DNA from: Cellvibrionales bacterium UBA7375
GTDB taxonomy: Bacteria > Pseudomonadota > Gammaproteobacteria > Pseudomonadales > Porticoccaceae
Assembly (NCBI GenBank): GCA_949487135.1
Contig: CATAJQ010000002.1
Coordinates: 80,540 to 144,539 of the forward strand
Length of the DNA stretch: 64,000 nucleotides
Reading direction: 5' to 3'
Shown: one piece after another, positions 32,683-41,616 of the stretch
Numbering within the stretch: position 1 is the stretch's first letter
How the letters are laid out: each line of letters opens with the position of its first letter
Position numbers and translations under genes: made by a program
Notes under the pieces: generated by a model
What the model was told of the DNA's origin: nothing
What the model saw: only the letters and a program-made list of their open reading frames with translations
Database searches by the model: none

Positions 32683-33711
32683 TTAAGACATATTACTTCT
32701 AACTATATTAAGAAGTTTTAAAGCCAATTCCTTGCCAAGACTGTCACCCTCAAGACTAACGATTCTGATTTCAATCGACGACTCAACTTGCTCGACTAAA
32801 ATACGATAATTGGCCGCTAGCACCTGTTCTTTGTTGTTAGCGTTAAACCAACTGCTAATACCCGATGATTCTTGCTCAACCATATCGTCTGAATAATTAA
32901 CCAGCAGCAATCCCTTTGTTGTATCTTGATCGACAAGGGTAAAGCCACCACGTGCGGCAGAATAATTTATAGAGGCCCAAGTTCTATCAAAGGATAGATT
33001 GACCAAAATATAGGGATCAGCAACCTCTGGCTTGATGATTTCAACTTTAGATTCACCGCCTATATCCTGAGCAAGCAGTGATACTGAGGCATAATCAGGC
33101 TGCGCAACAAGCTGATTCGCCAAAAAGGAAACCATATCCTGCTCTTTAGCATCGGAATGTGATGAGGCAGGCCAATTATTATTTGCCTCTTGATCAATAG
33201 ATTTTAATTGATGAAGAACAGAAATCTCAGTGCTATTTAACTGCAGCCCGGGTGAAATAGTAAATCTAAATCTATGAACGTTGTCAGGATCTGAATTATA
33301 ACTTAACCAGGCAGTTTCGATAACGCCGGAAGAACCGTCGGCTTTTGCTGAACCAATACTGTTTTTATTTAATATATTGCGTACTCTGGGCCAGAGTTCA
33401 CTGGGTTTATTATTGATAAGAATCCATCGTTTCTGATCAATTTTTTGAATTTTTACTAATTGTTCAAATGTATTGACAGAAACTGGCTGCGGCCTGGGGA
33501 CTTCAGTGAAACTTGGGGTTGAAATATCACCTGAAACCGGTGGTATCGAATACAACTGCCCCAATTTAGACGCACTCAATTGCTCTGGAACAACAAGAAC
33601 CTGCGTTTCCGGTGACAAAAGGTAATCGTTACTATTATCTTCAATACCTAACCAACTACAGCCTGAAAGCGTAAAACAGGCCGCCATTATTAATTTAGAG
33701 ATATTATTCAT
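32683..33711 (-). CDS. bamC: Outer membrane assembly lipoprotein BamC/NlpB
   Basis: Lipobox LSGCSWLG; located upstream-partner of dapA as in other gammaproteobacteria; GSSGVIETAWLSY. Confidence 0.88.
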   Translation of the reverse strand: MNNISKLIMAACFTLSGCSWLGIEDNSNDYLLSPETQVLVVPEQLSASKLGQLYSIPPVSGDISTPSFTEVPRPQPVSVNTFEQLVKIQKIDQKRWILINNKPSELWPRVRNILNKNSIGSAKADGSSGVIETAWLSYNSDPDNVHRFRFTISPGLQLNSTEISVLHQLKSIDQEANNNWPASSHSDAKEQDMVSFLANQLVAQPDYASVSLLAQDIGGESKVEIIKPEVADPYILVNLSFDRTWASINYSAARGGFTLVDQDTTKGLLLVNYSDDMVEQESSGISSWFNANNKEQVLAANYRILVEQVESSIEIRIVSLEGDSLGKELALKLLNIVRSNMS

Positions 33712-33746
33712 GCAATTTAACCCTACTGCCCTTTTAATTGTTATTT

Positions 33747-34625
33747 CTATACAAGCGATACTGATTTAAGTGCCTGTATAACTTTGACTTGATTAGCCTG
33801 TGAAAGTTGCGTCAAGGGCAATCGAATTGCATCGTTAATTAATCCCAACTGGCTCACGGCCCATTTAACCGGAATAGGATTAGATTCAACAAACATTGCA
33901 TCATGAATCGCAAGCAGCTGCTGATCAATTGCAAGTGCTTGCTGTGCGTCTCCATTAAGTGCTGCCTCACACATTTGTGCCATCATCTTTGGGGCAACAT
34001 TAGCCGTTACGGATATATCACCTTGCCCACCCAAAAGCATTAATTCACGGGCGCTGTGGTCATCACCTGAGTAGATAGCAAAAGTCTTTGGAGAGTTTTC
34101 TATCAGCCATGCCGCGCGAGCTAAGTCTCCCGTAGCCTCTTTAATTCCGACAATATTAGAAATTTCACTTAAACGAACAGCGGTTTCAGGCAGCATATCG
34201 CAGGCAGTTCGACCGGGAACATTATATAAAATTTGCTCTATATCAACTGCTTCAGCAACGGTTTTGTAATGTTGATACAGGCCTTCCTGAGTTGGCTTAT
34301 TGTAATAAGGGGTAACCAGCAAGCAAGCATCTGCACCCGCTAGTTTAGCGGCAGCGGTTAACTCAATAGCCTCTCGAGTACAGTTTGCCCCAGTCCCAGC
34401 AATCACCGGAATACGACCATTAGATATGGCTACAGCTTTTTTAATAACGCGACTGTGCTCTTCAACACTTAATGTCGCAGATTCTCCGGTAGTTCCTACA
34501 GCAACCAAACCATGGGTGCCCTGCTCTATGTGCCATTCTACAAGTCGCTCTAGGGCTTCCCAATCGACATCTAGACTGTCGGGGATCATCGGAGTCACTA
34601 GGGCGACAATACTTCCAGTAATCAT
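33747..34625 (-). CDS. dapA: 4-hydroxy-tetrahydrodipicolinate synthase
   Basis: GSIVALVTPM, VGTTGESATLSVEEH, VTPYYNKPTQEGLYQHY, YNVPGRT, GIKEATGD. Confidence 0.98.
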   Translation of the reverse strand: MITGSIVALVTPMIPDSLDVDWEALERLVEWHIEQGTHGLVAVGTTGESATLSVEEHSRVIKKAVAISNGRIPVIAGTGANCTREAIELTAAAKLAGADACLLVTPYYNKPTQEGLYQHYKTVAEAVDIEQILYNVPGRTACDMLPETAVRLSEISNIVGIKEATGDLARAAWLIENSPKTFAIYSGDDHSARELMLLGGQGDISVTANVAPKMMAQMCEAALNGDAQQALAIDQQLLAIHDAMFVESNPIPVKWAVSQLGLINDAIRLPLTQLSQANQVKVIQALKSVSLV

Positions 34626-34688
34626 CTTTGTTCCTTAAGCTTTAATTCTTTAATTCCATTAGCTATTAACAATATTAGCAAATGGCGA

Positions 34689-35621
34689 TTAACTCTTGGT
34701 ATAAAAATCAGACTCTCCCGCTGGGCGCGTTTTAAAGCGACGATGAGCCCAGAGATACTGTTCCGGTTGTAATCTGACAAAACTCTCAACAAGATTGTTA
34801 ACTCGTGTAGCATCAATAATATCATCACCTGTTGGAAAATCTTCAAGTGCAGGATGCACTGTAATCTTATAGCCCTGATTTCCAGGTAATCTTACATGAG
34901 TAAAGGGTACAACAGTTGCGCCAGTTTTTTCGGCTAATCGCGCTGTAGCATATACAGTAGCTGCATTAACACCAAAAAAAGGTGCAAATACGCCCTGTTT
35001 TATCCCATAATCTTGATCGGGTGCATACCAAACTGTCCGACCAGCCTTTAGTGCTTTCATAGTACCGCGAACGTCTCTTCGTTCATAGAGTCGGCTATTG
35101 CCTGAACTTTTATGCAATCTGCCCTTTATTTGAATGTAATCATAAATCGGGTTGCCATGAGCACGATACATGCCGTCTCTATCACAGACCGTTGAAATAG
35201 CTGCTGCACCTACTTCTATGGTGGTGTAATGGATGCTTAAGAGGATAATCCCCTTTCCTTCTGCTTGCTGTAAATGCTCTAAGCCCTCAAACTTTAATAG
35301 CTTTGAGAAACGTTTTTTTGACCACCACCAAGCTATTCCCAACTCCATAATAGCGATACCCATATTGACGAAGTTTTCTCGTAATAACTTAGCTTGCTGG
35401 GTCTTATCAAGTTCAGGGAAACAGAGTTCTATATTAGTTTTAGCGATATGCTTTCGATTAGTTGGCAATTTGTAGAGAAATAAGCCAACCAACTTGCCCA
35501 ACCCAAGTAAGCCACTAAAAGGAAGTAAGACTGCGATTCTCCAAATGGCAAAATAAAGCCACGTTTTTAACAAACCTGGACTTAAAAACCGTAATTGAAA
35601 ATTTGCACCCTTAGCATTCAT
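34689..35621 (-). CDS. Lysophospholipid/lipid A acyltransferase (LpxL/HtrB family)
   Basis: LLSIHYTTIEVG (Hx4E), GMYRAHGNPIYDYI, WYAPDQDYG, EQYLWAHRRFKTRP. Confidence 0.93.
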   Translation of the reverse strand: MNAKGANFQLRFLSPGLLKTWLYFAIWRIAVLLPFSGLLGLGKLVGLFLYKLPTNRKHIAKTNIELCFPELDKTQQAKLLRENFVNMGIAIMELGIAWWWSKKRFSKLLKFEGLEHLQQAEGKGIILLSIHYTTIEVGAAAISTVCDRDGMYRAHGNPIYDYIQIKGRLHKSSGNSRLYERRDVRGTMKALKAGRTVWYAPDQDYGIKQGVFAPFFGVNAATVYATARLAEKTGATVVPFTHVRLPGNQGYKITVHPALEDFPTGDDIIDATRVNNLVESFVRLQPEQYLWAHRRFKTRPAGESDFYTKS

Positions 35622-35639
35622 ATAGTGGCACTTAGGTTA

Positions 35640-36830
35640 TTAAACCATATTCGATATAGCGACATCCGGATTAACGTCGACATCGTAGTCAACGCCGTCA
35701 ATCTCAAAACCAAATAGATTCAAGAATTCTTTTTTATAACCATCAAGATCTGTTAAATCCGCTAAGGTTTCATTGCTGATAGCCGCCCAACTGTCAGATA
35801 CTGCATCTTGAATGGCTGGATCGAGTTCTAACTCATCGACTCTTAGGCGTCCCTCTTCATCCAAACGAGGGGTATCAGAATACAAACACTCGGTAAATAA
35901 ACGATAAAGCTGCTCTATACAGCCTTCGTGTGTTCCTGTTTTCTTCATCTCTTGAAATAGCATCGCTAAATACAGTGGCATAATAGGTATAGCTGAGCTT
36001 GCTTGGGTTACAACTGCTTTAAGAACAGAGACACGCGCATCACCACCAGAAGATTGCAATTGATCACGAATGGTTAATACCTTTTTATCGAGATCTTTTT
36101 TAGCTTGGCCAATTGTGCCGTCCCAATATAAATCCCAAGTGATTTTTTCACCAATGTAGGTAAACGCTGTTGTTTTAGGGCCTTCAGCCAACACACCTGC
36201 TTCTTGCAGAGCATCGGTCCACATCTGCCAATCTTCACCACCCATGACCGCAACCGTATCGTCAATTTCTTGCTGGTTAGCGGCTTCGAGGCTGAATTCT
36301 TGAACTTCTTCTTTGTCAGTATTAACACCTAACATAGTGACATCTTTACCCACCGGCTTTAGGGTTGAATTATATACTTCGCCGGTATCTGGGTGCTGAC
36401 GTCGTGGTGCGGCAAGACTGTAGATAACTAGATCAACCTGACCTAAATCTTGCTTAATGGTTTCAATCGTTTTTTGCTTTATTTCGTTAGAAAAAGCATC
36501 ACCATTAATACTTTTAGCGTAGAGACCATCTTGTTCGGCCATTTTGTGAAATGCTGCACTGTTGTACCAACCCGCTGTTCCAGGTTTTCTATCGGTTCCA
36601 GGCTTTTCAAAAAATATACCCAGAGTTGAAGCACCACCGCCAAAGGCGGCAGAGATACGAGCGGCAAGACCATAGCCGGTTGATGAGCCAATCACTAAAA
36701 CGCGCTTGGGCATGTCTATCTTTGGCTGAGATTTAATATAATTGATTTGATTAAGGACATTGGCCTCACAACCGGTTGGGTGAGTTGTTATACACATAAA
36801 GCCACGAACGCGAGGTTTAATGATCATCAA
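35640..36830 (-). CDS. fabV: Trans-2-enoyl-CoA/ACP reductase FabV
   Basis: [58 protein letters not shown]. Confidence 0.96.
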   Translation of the reverse strand: MMIIKPRVRGFMCITTHPTGCEANVLNQINYIKSQPKIDMPKRVLVIGSSTGYGLAARISAAFGGGASTLGIFFEKPGTDRKPGTAGWYNSAAFHKMAEQDGLYAKSINGDAFSNEIKQKTIETIKQDLGQVDLVIYSLAAPRRQHPDTGEVYNSTLKPVGKDVTMLGVNTDKEEVQEFSLEAANQQEIDDTVAVMGGEDWQMWTDALQEAGVLAEGPKTTAFTYIGEKITWDLYWDGTIGQAKKDLDKKVLTIRDQLQSSGGDARVSVLKAVVTQASSAIPIMPLYLAMLFQEMKKTGTHEGCIEQLYRLFTECLYSDTPRLDEEGRLRVDELELDPAIQDAVSDSWAAISNETLADLTDLDGYKKEFLNLFGFEIDGVDYDVDVNPDVAISNMV

Positions 36831-36952
36831 TTGCTCTCCAAATTAAATAATGTTTTTAGCGTAAAAATATAGTCTAAATCTAAGCGATGTATCATACCTT
36901 AAATCCATAACAATCACGTAAATTTATACTTTTAATACCTTGGCTAAATAAT

Positions 36953-36978
36953 AAAAAAGGCCCAAATATGGGCCTTTT
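36953..36978 (-). terminator. Rho-independent terminator downstream of aceEF
   Basis: On the minus strand AAAAGGCCC-atattt-GGGCCTTTT followed by a T run. Confidence 0.88.
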
Positions 36979-37010
36979 CCAATCTTGCTTAGATTTAACT
37001 AATGTCAAAC

Positions 37011-38651
37011 CTATAATGTCATGTGCCTTATATCACTGAGCATCTTAACCAAATAAGTCATAAAGCGACCGGCATCACCACCATTAATTACACGATGATC
37101 ATAGGACAAGGCTAGAGGAAGCATTAATGTTGGCTGGAAGTCAGAACCATCCCATATAGGCTTCATCTGTGATTTGGATACACCTAGAATACCTACTTCA
37201 GGACTATTAACAATCGGCGTAAAGCCATTGCCACCAATAGCGCCCAGACTTGAGATAGTAAAACATCCACCCTGCATATCATTGGGCTTTAATTTACCAT
37301 CACGCGCGAGGGTTGCCATGCTGATTACATCGGATGATATCTCCCAAATTCCCTTCTTATCCGCGTCTTTGATAACTGGAACAACAAGTCCACGAGGGGT
37401 ATCTACTGCCATACCAATATTTATATAGTGTTTTTGAACATAATTTTCACCATCACCCGCAAGTGAACGATTAAATTCTGGATTTGCGGCTAGGGCTGCA
37501 GCTGCAGCTTTAATTATGAAGGCAACCGGAGTTACCTTGATGCCGCGCTTTTCACCTTCGGCTTTAAGAGATTTGCGGAAGGCTTCTAGATCCGTGATAT
37601 CTGCATCATCAAATTGAGTAACATGTGGCACGTTTAACCAGTTACGCTGCATGTTGTCGGCAGTGACTTTCTGAATTTTAGATAGCTTAACGGTTTCAAT
37701 TTCACCAAACTGACTGAAGTCGGCTGCTGGGACCTGTGGGATGCCAGCACCGCCAGAAGCATTTGAGCCTGACTGTAGGGCAGATTTCACAAAGTTGTTA
37801 ACATCATTTTTCTGAATACGAGCTTTTGGCCCTGTTCCAGCTACCTGAGTTAGGTCAACACCCAGTTCTCTTGCCAGTAGGCGAACTGAGGGACCAGCAT
37901 AAATATCAGAAGAATCATTGGTTACAGGAGCAACAGCAGCAGCTGGAGCGACAGATTTTTGAGCAGGCGCAGGTGCAGGTACAGGTGTAGTTACAACTGG
38001 CGCGGCTGGAGCAGGCTCAGATGCCTCAACAGCTGTCTCAACTACCGCAGAACCACCACTAGCAACCTCAATAAAAGCTACCTGATCGCCAGTACCCAAC
38101 TTATCACCCTCTTTGGCAATAATGTTCATAACTGTACCAGTTAGGGTTGAAGGAACATCCATCGTAGCCTTATCAGATTCAAGTACTACAAGGGTATCAC
38201 CCTCTTCAACCTGATCACCAACAGCAACAGAAACCTCAATCAACTCAACCTTGTCGTCGCTACCAATATCTGGCACCAAAGCAATCTGCTCTGATGTGGA
38301 AGCTTCTGTGTCCGCAACAGGCGCTTCAGCTTCGGGATCAGGTGTTACTGTTTCAGCAACAACTGGCTCCGGCTCAGACTTTTCAACGGCTGGCTCAGCG
38401 GAAGCTACAGCATCGGCAGTTTCAATTTCTGCAATAGCGTCTCCAACTTTCACTGTATCGCCTTCTGCTACCAAATACTTAACAACGGCGCCATCGACGG
38501 GACTAGGGACATCCATTGAAGCCTTATCAGACTCTAAAACCACTAGAGAGTCTTCTTGCTCAACAGAGTCACCTACTGATACACATAGTTCGATTACTTC
38601 TACCGACTCTGCGCCACCTAAATCAGGAATTGTTACAATTTCTATTGCCAC
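37011..38651 (-). CDS. aceF: Pyruvate dehydrogenase dihydrolipoyl acetyltransferase (E2), two lipoyl domains
   Basis: Two VLESDKA(S/T)MDVPS lipoyl sites, peripheral subunit binding domain, C-terminal LALSYDHRVINGGDAGRF. Confidence 0.97.
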   Translation of the reverse strand: MAIEIVTIPDLGGAESVEVIELCVSVGDSVEQEDSLVVLESDKASMDVPSPVDGAVVKYLVAEGDTVKVGDAIAEIETADAVASAEPAVEKSEPEPVVAETVTPDPEAEAPVADTEASTSEQIALVPDIGSDDKVELIEVSVAVGDQVEEGDTLVVLESDKATMDVPSTLTGTVMNIIAKEGDKLGTGDQVAFIEVASGGSAVVETAVEASEPAPAAPVVTTPVPAPAPAQKSVAPAAAVAPVTNDSSDIYAGPSVRLLARELGVDLTQVAGTGPKARIQKNDVNNFVKSALQSGSNASGGAGIPQVPAADFSQFGEIETVKLSKIQKVTADNMQRNWLNVPHVTQFDDADITDLEAFRKSLKAEGEKRGIKVTPVAFIIKAAAAALAANPEFNRSLAGDGENYVQKHYINIGMAVDTPRGLVVPVIKDADKKGIWEISSDVISMATLARDGKLKPNDMQGGCFTISSLGAIGGNGFTPIVNSPEVGILGVSKSQMKPIWDGSDFQPTLMLPLALSYDHRVINGGDAGRFMTYLVKMLSDIRHMTL

Positions 38652-38704
38652 TTAAATCGCCCTTTATAAATAGTCTTTCTATTTGTTAATTACAGTTCCA
38701 ACTA

Positions 38705-41353
38705 TTACAAATACAATGGATTAGGTTTCTCTGGATCTATACCCAATGTCTTAATTGCTTTTTCTACCACAGCCGCCTTAATTGTACCCTGATCAGCCAG
38801 AGCTTTAAGGGCTGAAATAACGACAAAGTTACGATCCACTTCAAAGAAGTGACGTAGTGCTGCTCGGCTATCACTTCGACCGAAGCCATCTGTTCCAAGC
38901 ACATAGAATGGCTGCTCTATATAGGCACGCATCTGCTCAGAATAGGCTTTCATGTAGTCAGTTGAAGCAATAACAGGCGCCTTACAGTCGCCTAATTGCT
39001 CAGTAATATAAGCTGTTTTAGCTTTCTTAGTTGGGTGTAAAAGGTTCCAGCGATCGACTGACTGACCTTCACGAACCAACTCATTAACACTGGTTAAACT
39101 CCAAATATCAGATTCGACATCAAACTGATCTTTTAGAATTTCTGCAGCGGCAATTACTTCATTTAAAATAGTACCAGCACCCATAAGAGTCACTTTCTTG
39201 TCAACTTTACCGGCTTCTGCAAATTTGTACATACCCTTAACTATGCCCTCTTCTGCGCCTTCAGGCATTGCAGGCTGAGTATAGTTTTCATTCATAGTTG
39301 TAAGATAGAAGAAGCAGTTCTCTTGATCTTCAAACATGCGCTTAACACCTTCTTGAACGATCACAGCTAGCTCATAGCTAAAGGTAGCATCGTAACTCTT
39401 ACAATTAGGGATGGTATTAGCCAAAATAAGACTGTGTCCATCCTGATGCTGTAGACCTTCACCATTAAGGGTAGTTCGGCCGGCAGTTGCACCAATAAGG
39501 AAGCCTCTTGCCTGACTATCACCAGACGCCCAAGCTAGATCGCCAATACGTTGGAAACCAAACATTGAATAGAAGATATAGAAAGGAATCATTGGGCAAG
39601 AGTTAGTACTGTATGATGTAGCTAGTGCCAACCAAGCAGACATAGCCCCTGCTTCGTTAATACCCTCTTCCAGTATCACGCCCTTCTTGTCTTCCTTGTA
39701 GTACATAATTTGCTGATGATCGTGAGGGACATACTTCTGACCTGCAGAAGTATAGATACCCAATTGCCGAAACATACCTTCCATACCAAAAGTTCGCGCT
39801 TCATCGGGAACAATAGGTACTACACGACTACCAATGTTCTTGTCTTTTACCAATGATGAAAGAACGCGAACGAACGCCATAGTGGTTGAAATTTCACGCT
39901 CACCAGAACTTTCAAGTTGCTTTTTGAACGCTGATAGTGGCGGCGCAGTCATTGCCTCAAAATCTGCCTTACGGGCTGGCAATGGGCCACCAAGCTCCTG
40001 ACGACGGCCTTTCATATAGGCAATTTCAGGGCTGTCTTCAGCCGGCTTGTAGTAGGGTACTGTCTCTAACTGATCATCCGGTATCGGAATGCCAAAACGA
40101 TCGCGGAACTTACGCAAGCTGTCCATATCGAGCTTTTTGACAGAATGAGTGTCGTTGGCAGCTTCGCCCGCATCACCCAAACCATAACCCTTAACCGTTT
40201 GTGCAAGAATAACTGTTGGCTTACCTTTACTCTCTGATGCTTCAGCATAGGCGGCATATACCTTGTAAGGATCGTGTCCACCTCGATTAAGCGCCATAAT
40301 CTGCTCATCAGTCATATCTTTTACAAGTTCTAATAACTCGGGGTATTTACCAAAGAAATGCTCGCGCGTATAAGCACCTCCATTGTATTTGTAGTTCTGC
40401 AGCTCACCATCACAAACTTCATTCATACGTTTGATAAGTAAGCCAGATTTGTCTTTTTCAAGTAGTTGATCCCAGTGGCGACCCCAAACTACTTTAATAA
40501 CATTCCAACCCGCACCACGAAATACACCTTCAAGTTCTTGCATAATTTTGCCATTACCGCGAACAGGGCCATCAAGACGCTGTAGATTACAGTTAATAAC
40601 AAAAACAAGATTCTCAAGCTCTTCACGACCGGCTAGAGAGATAGCGCCTAAACTTTCTGGCTCATCACACTCACCGTCACCCAAGAATGCCCATACTTTG
40701 CGATCACCACGGGCCACAAGACCTCTAGCTGACAAGTAACGCATAACGTGAGCTTGATAAATGGCTTGGATAGGACCAAGACCCATAGAAACTGTAGGGA
40801 ACTGCCAATAGTCCGGCATCAACCAAGGATGAGGATAAGATGAAAGCCCTTTACCATCGACTTCACGACGGAAGCTATCAAGCTGATCTTCTGAAAGTCT
40901 ACCTTCGAGGAATGACCGAGCATACATACCTGGGGCACTATGGCCTTGGAAGAATACTAAATCACCAAGATTTTCGCCTTCAGAACCTCTGAAGAAGTAG
41001 TTAAAGCCAATATCATAGAGCGTTGCAGCTGATGAAAAGCTAGCAATGTGGCCGCCAATCCCTTCACTTTGCTTGTTAGCGCGCATAACCATGGCAAGAG
41101 CATTCCAGCGAATCAAAGATCTAACACGACGCTCCATGAATAGGTCGCCAGGCATCACTTTCTCTTTGTTAGCTGGTATTGTGTTGCAATAAGGCGTGGT
41201 AATCGATTGAGGTAAGCCAACGCCAGTATTAGTAGCACGAGCTTGTAATTGACTTAAAATATAAGAAGCTCTGTCGCTTCCTTGTGCTCGACAAATTGAG
41301 TCAAACGCTTCTAACCATTCTTGGGTTTCTGTTGGATCTAAATCCTGAGACAT
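38705..41353 (-). CDS. aceE: Pyruvate dehydrogenase E1 component, homodimeric type
   Basis: YCNTIPANKE, VWAFLGDGECDEPESLGAISLAGREELENLVFVINCNLQRLDGPVRGN (ThDP motif). Confidence 0.98.
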   Translation of the reverse strand: MSQDLDPTETQEWLEAFDSICRAQGSDRASYILSQLQARATNTGVGLPQSITTPYCNTIPANKEKVMPGDLFMERRVRSLIRWNALAMVMRANKQSEGIGGHIASFSSAATLYDIGFNYFFRGSEGENLGDLVFFQGHSAPGMYARSFLEGRLSEDQLDSFRREVDGKGLSSYPHPWLMPDYWQFPTVSMGLGPIQAIYQAHVMRYLSARGLVARGDRKVWAFLGDGECDEPESLGAISLAGREELENLVFVINCNLQRLDGPVRGNGKIMQELEGVFRGAGWNVIKVVWGRHWDQLLEKDKSGLLIKRMNEVCDGELQNYKYNGGAYTREHFFGKYPELLELVKDMTDEQIMALNRGGHDPYKVYAAYAEASESKGKPTVILAQTVKGYGLGDAGEAANDTHSVKKLDMDSLRKFRDRFGIPIPDDQLETVPYYKPAEDSPEIAYMKGRRQELGGPLPARKADFEAMTAPPLSAFKKQLESSGEREISTTMAFVRVLSSLVKDKNIGSRVVPIVPDEARTFGMEGMFRQLGIYTSAGQKYVPHDHQQIMYYKEDKKGVILEEGINEAGAMSAWLALATSYSTNSCPMIPFYIFYSMFGFQRIGDLAWASGDSQARGFLIGATAGRTTLNGEGLQHQDGHSLILANTIPNCKSYDATFSYELAVIVQEGVKRMFEDQENCFFYLTTMNENYTQPAMPEGAEEGIVKGMYKFAEAGKVDKKVTLMGAGTILNEVIAAAEILKDQFDVESDIWSLTSVNELVREGQSVDRWNLLHPTKKAKTAYITEQLGDCKAPVIASTDYMKAYSEQMRAYIEQPFYVLGTDGFGRSDSRAALRHFFEVDRNFVVISALKALADQGTIKAAVVEKAIKTLGIDPEKPNPLYL

Positions 41354-41616
41354 GCGGCACCAATAGTTGTAATGGATTCAATTTTAAAGGGGTTACTGTT
41401 GCAAGTGTCACGTCCTTTACAAAGAGACACTTTGACCCCCGAATGAAGGCGCATATCATAATGTAGTGAGGCTACAAAATCAATGGAATTGAATAGATTT
41501 GAAAGGGATATTTTAACAACAATTAGCTTTATATATTCACAATAAATCAATGATATATATAGTATTTTAATTTTTTATTTTTAAGTTAGTTTAACTACAT
41601 AAATGCAATTACACAG

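Noticed and set aside
38251-38655. 134-aa plus-strand Ser/Thr/Ala-rich ORF
   Set aside because: Antisense to the low-complexity lipoyl/linker region of aceF; composition explained by the complementary codons
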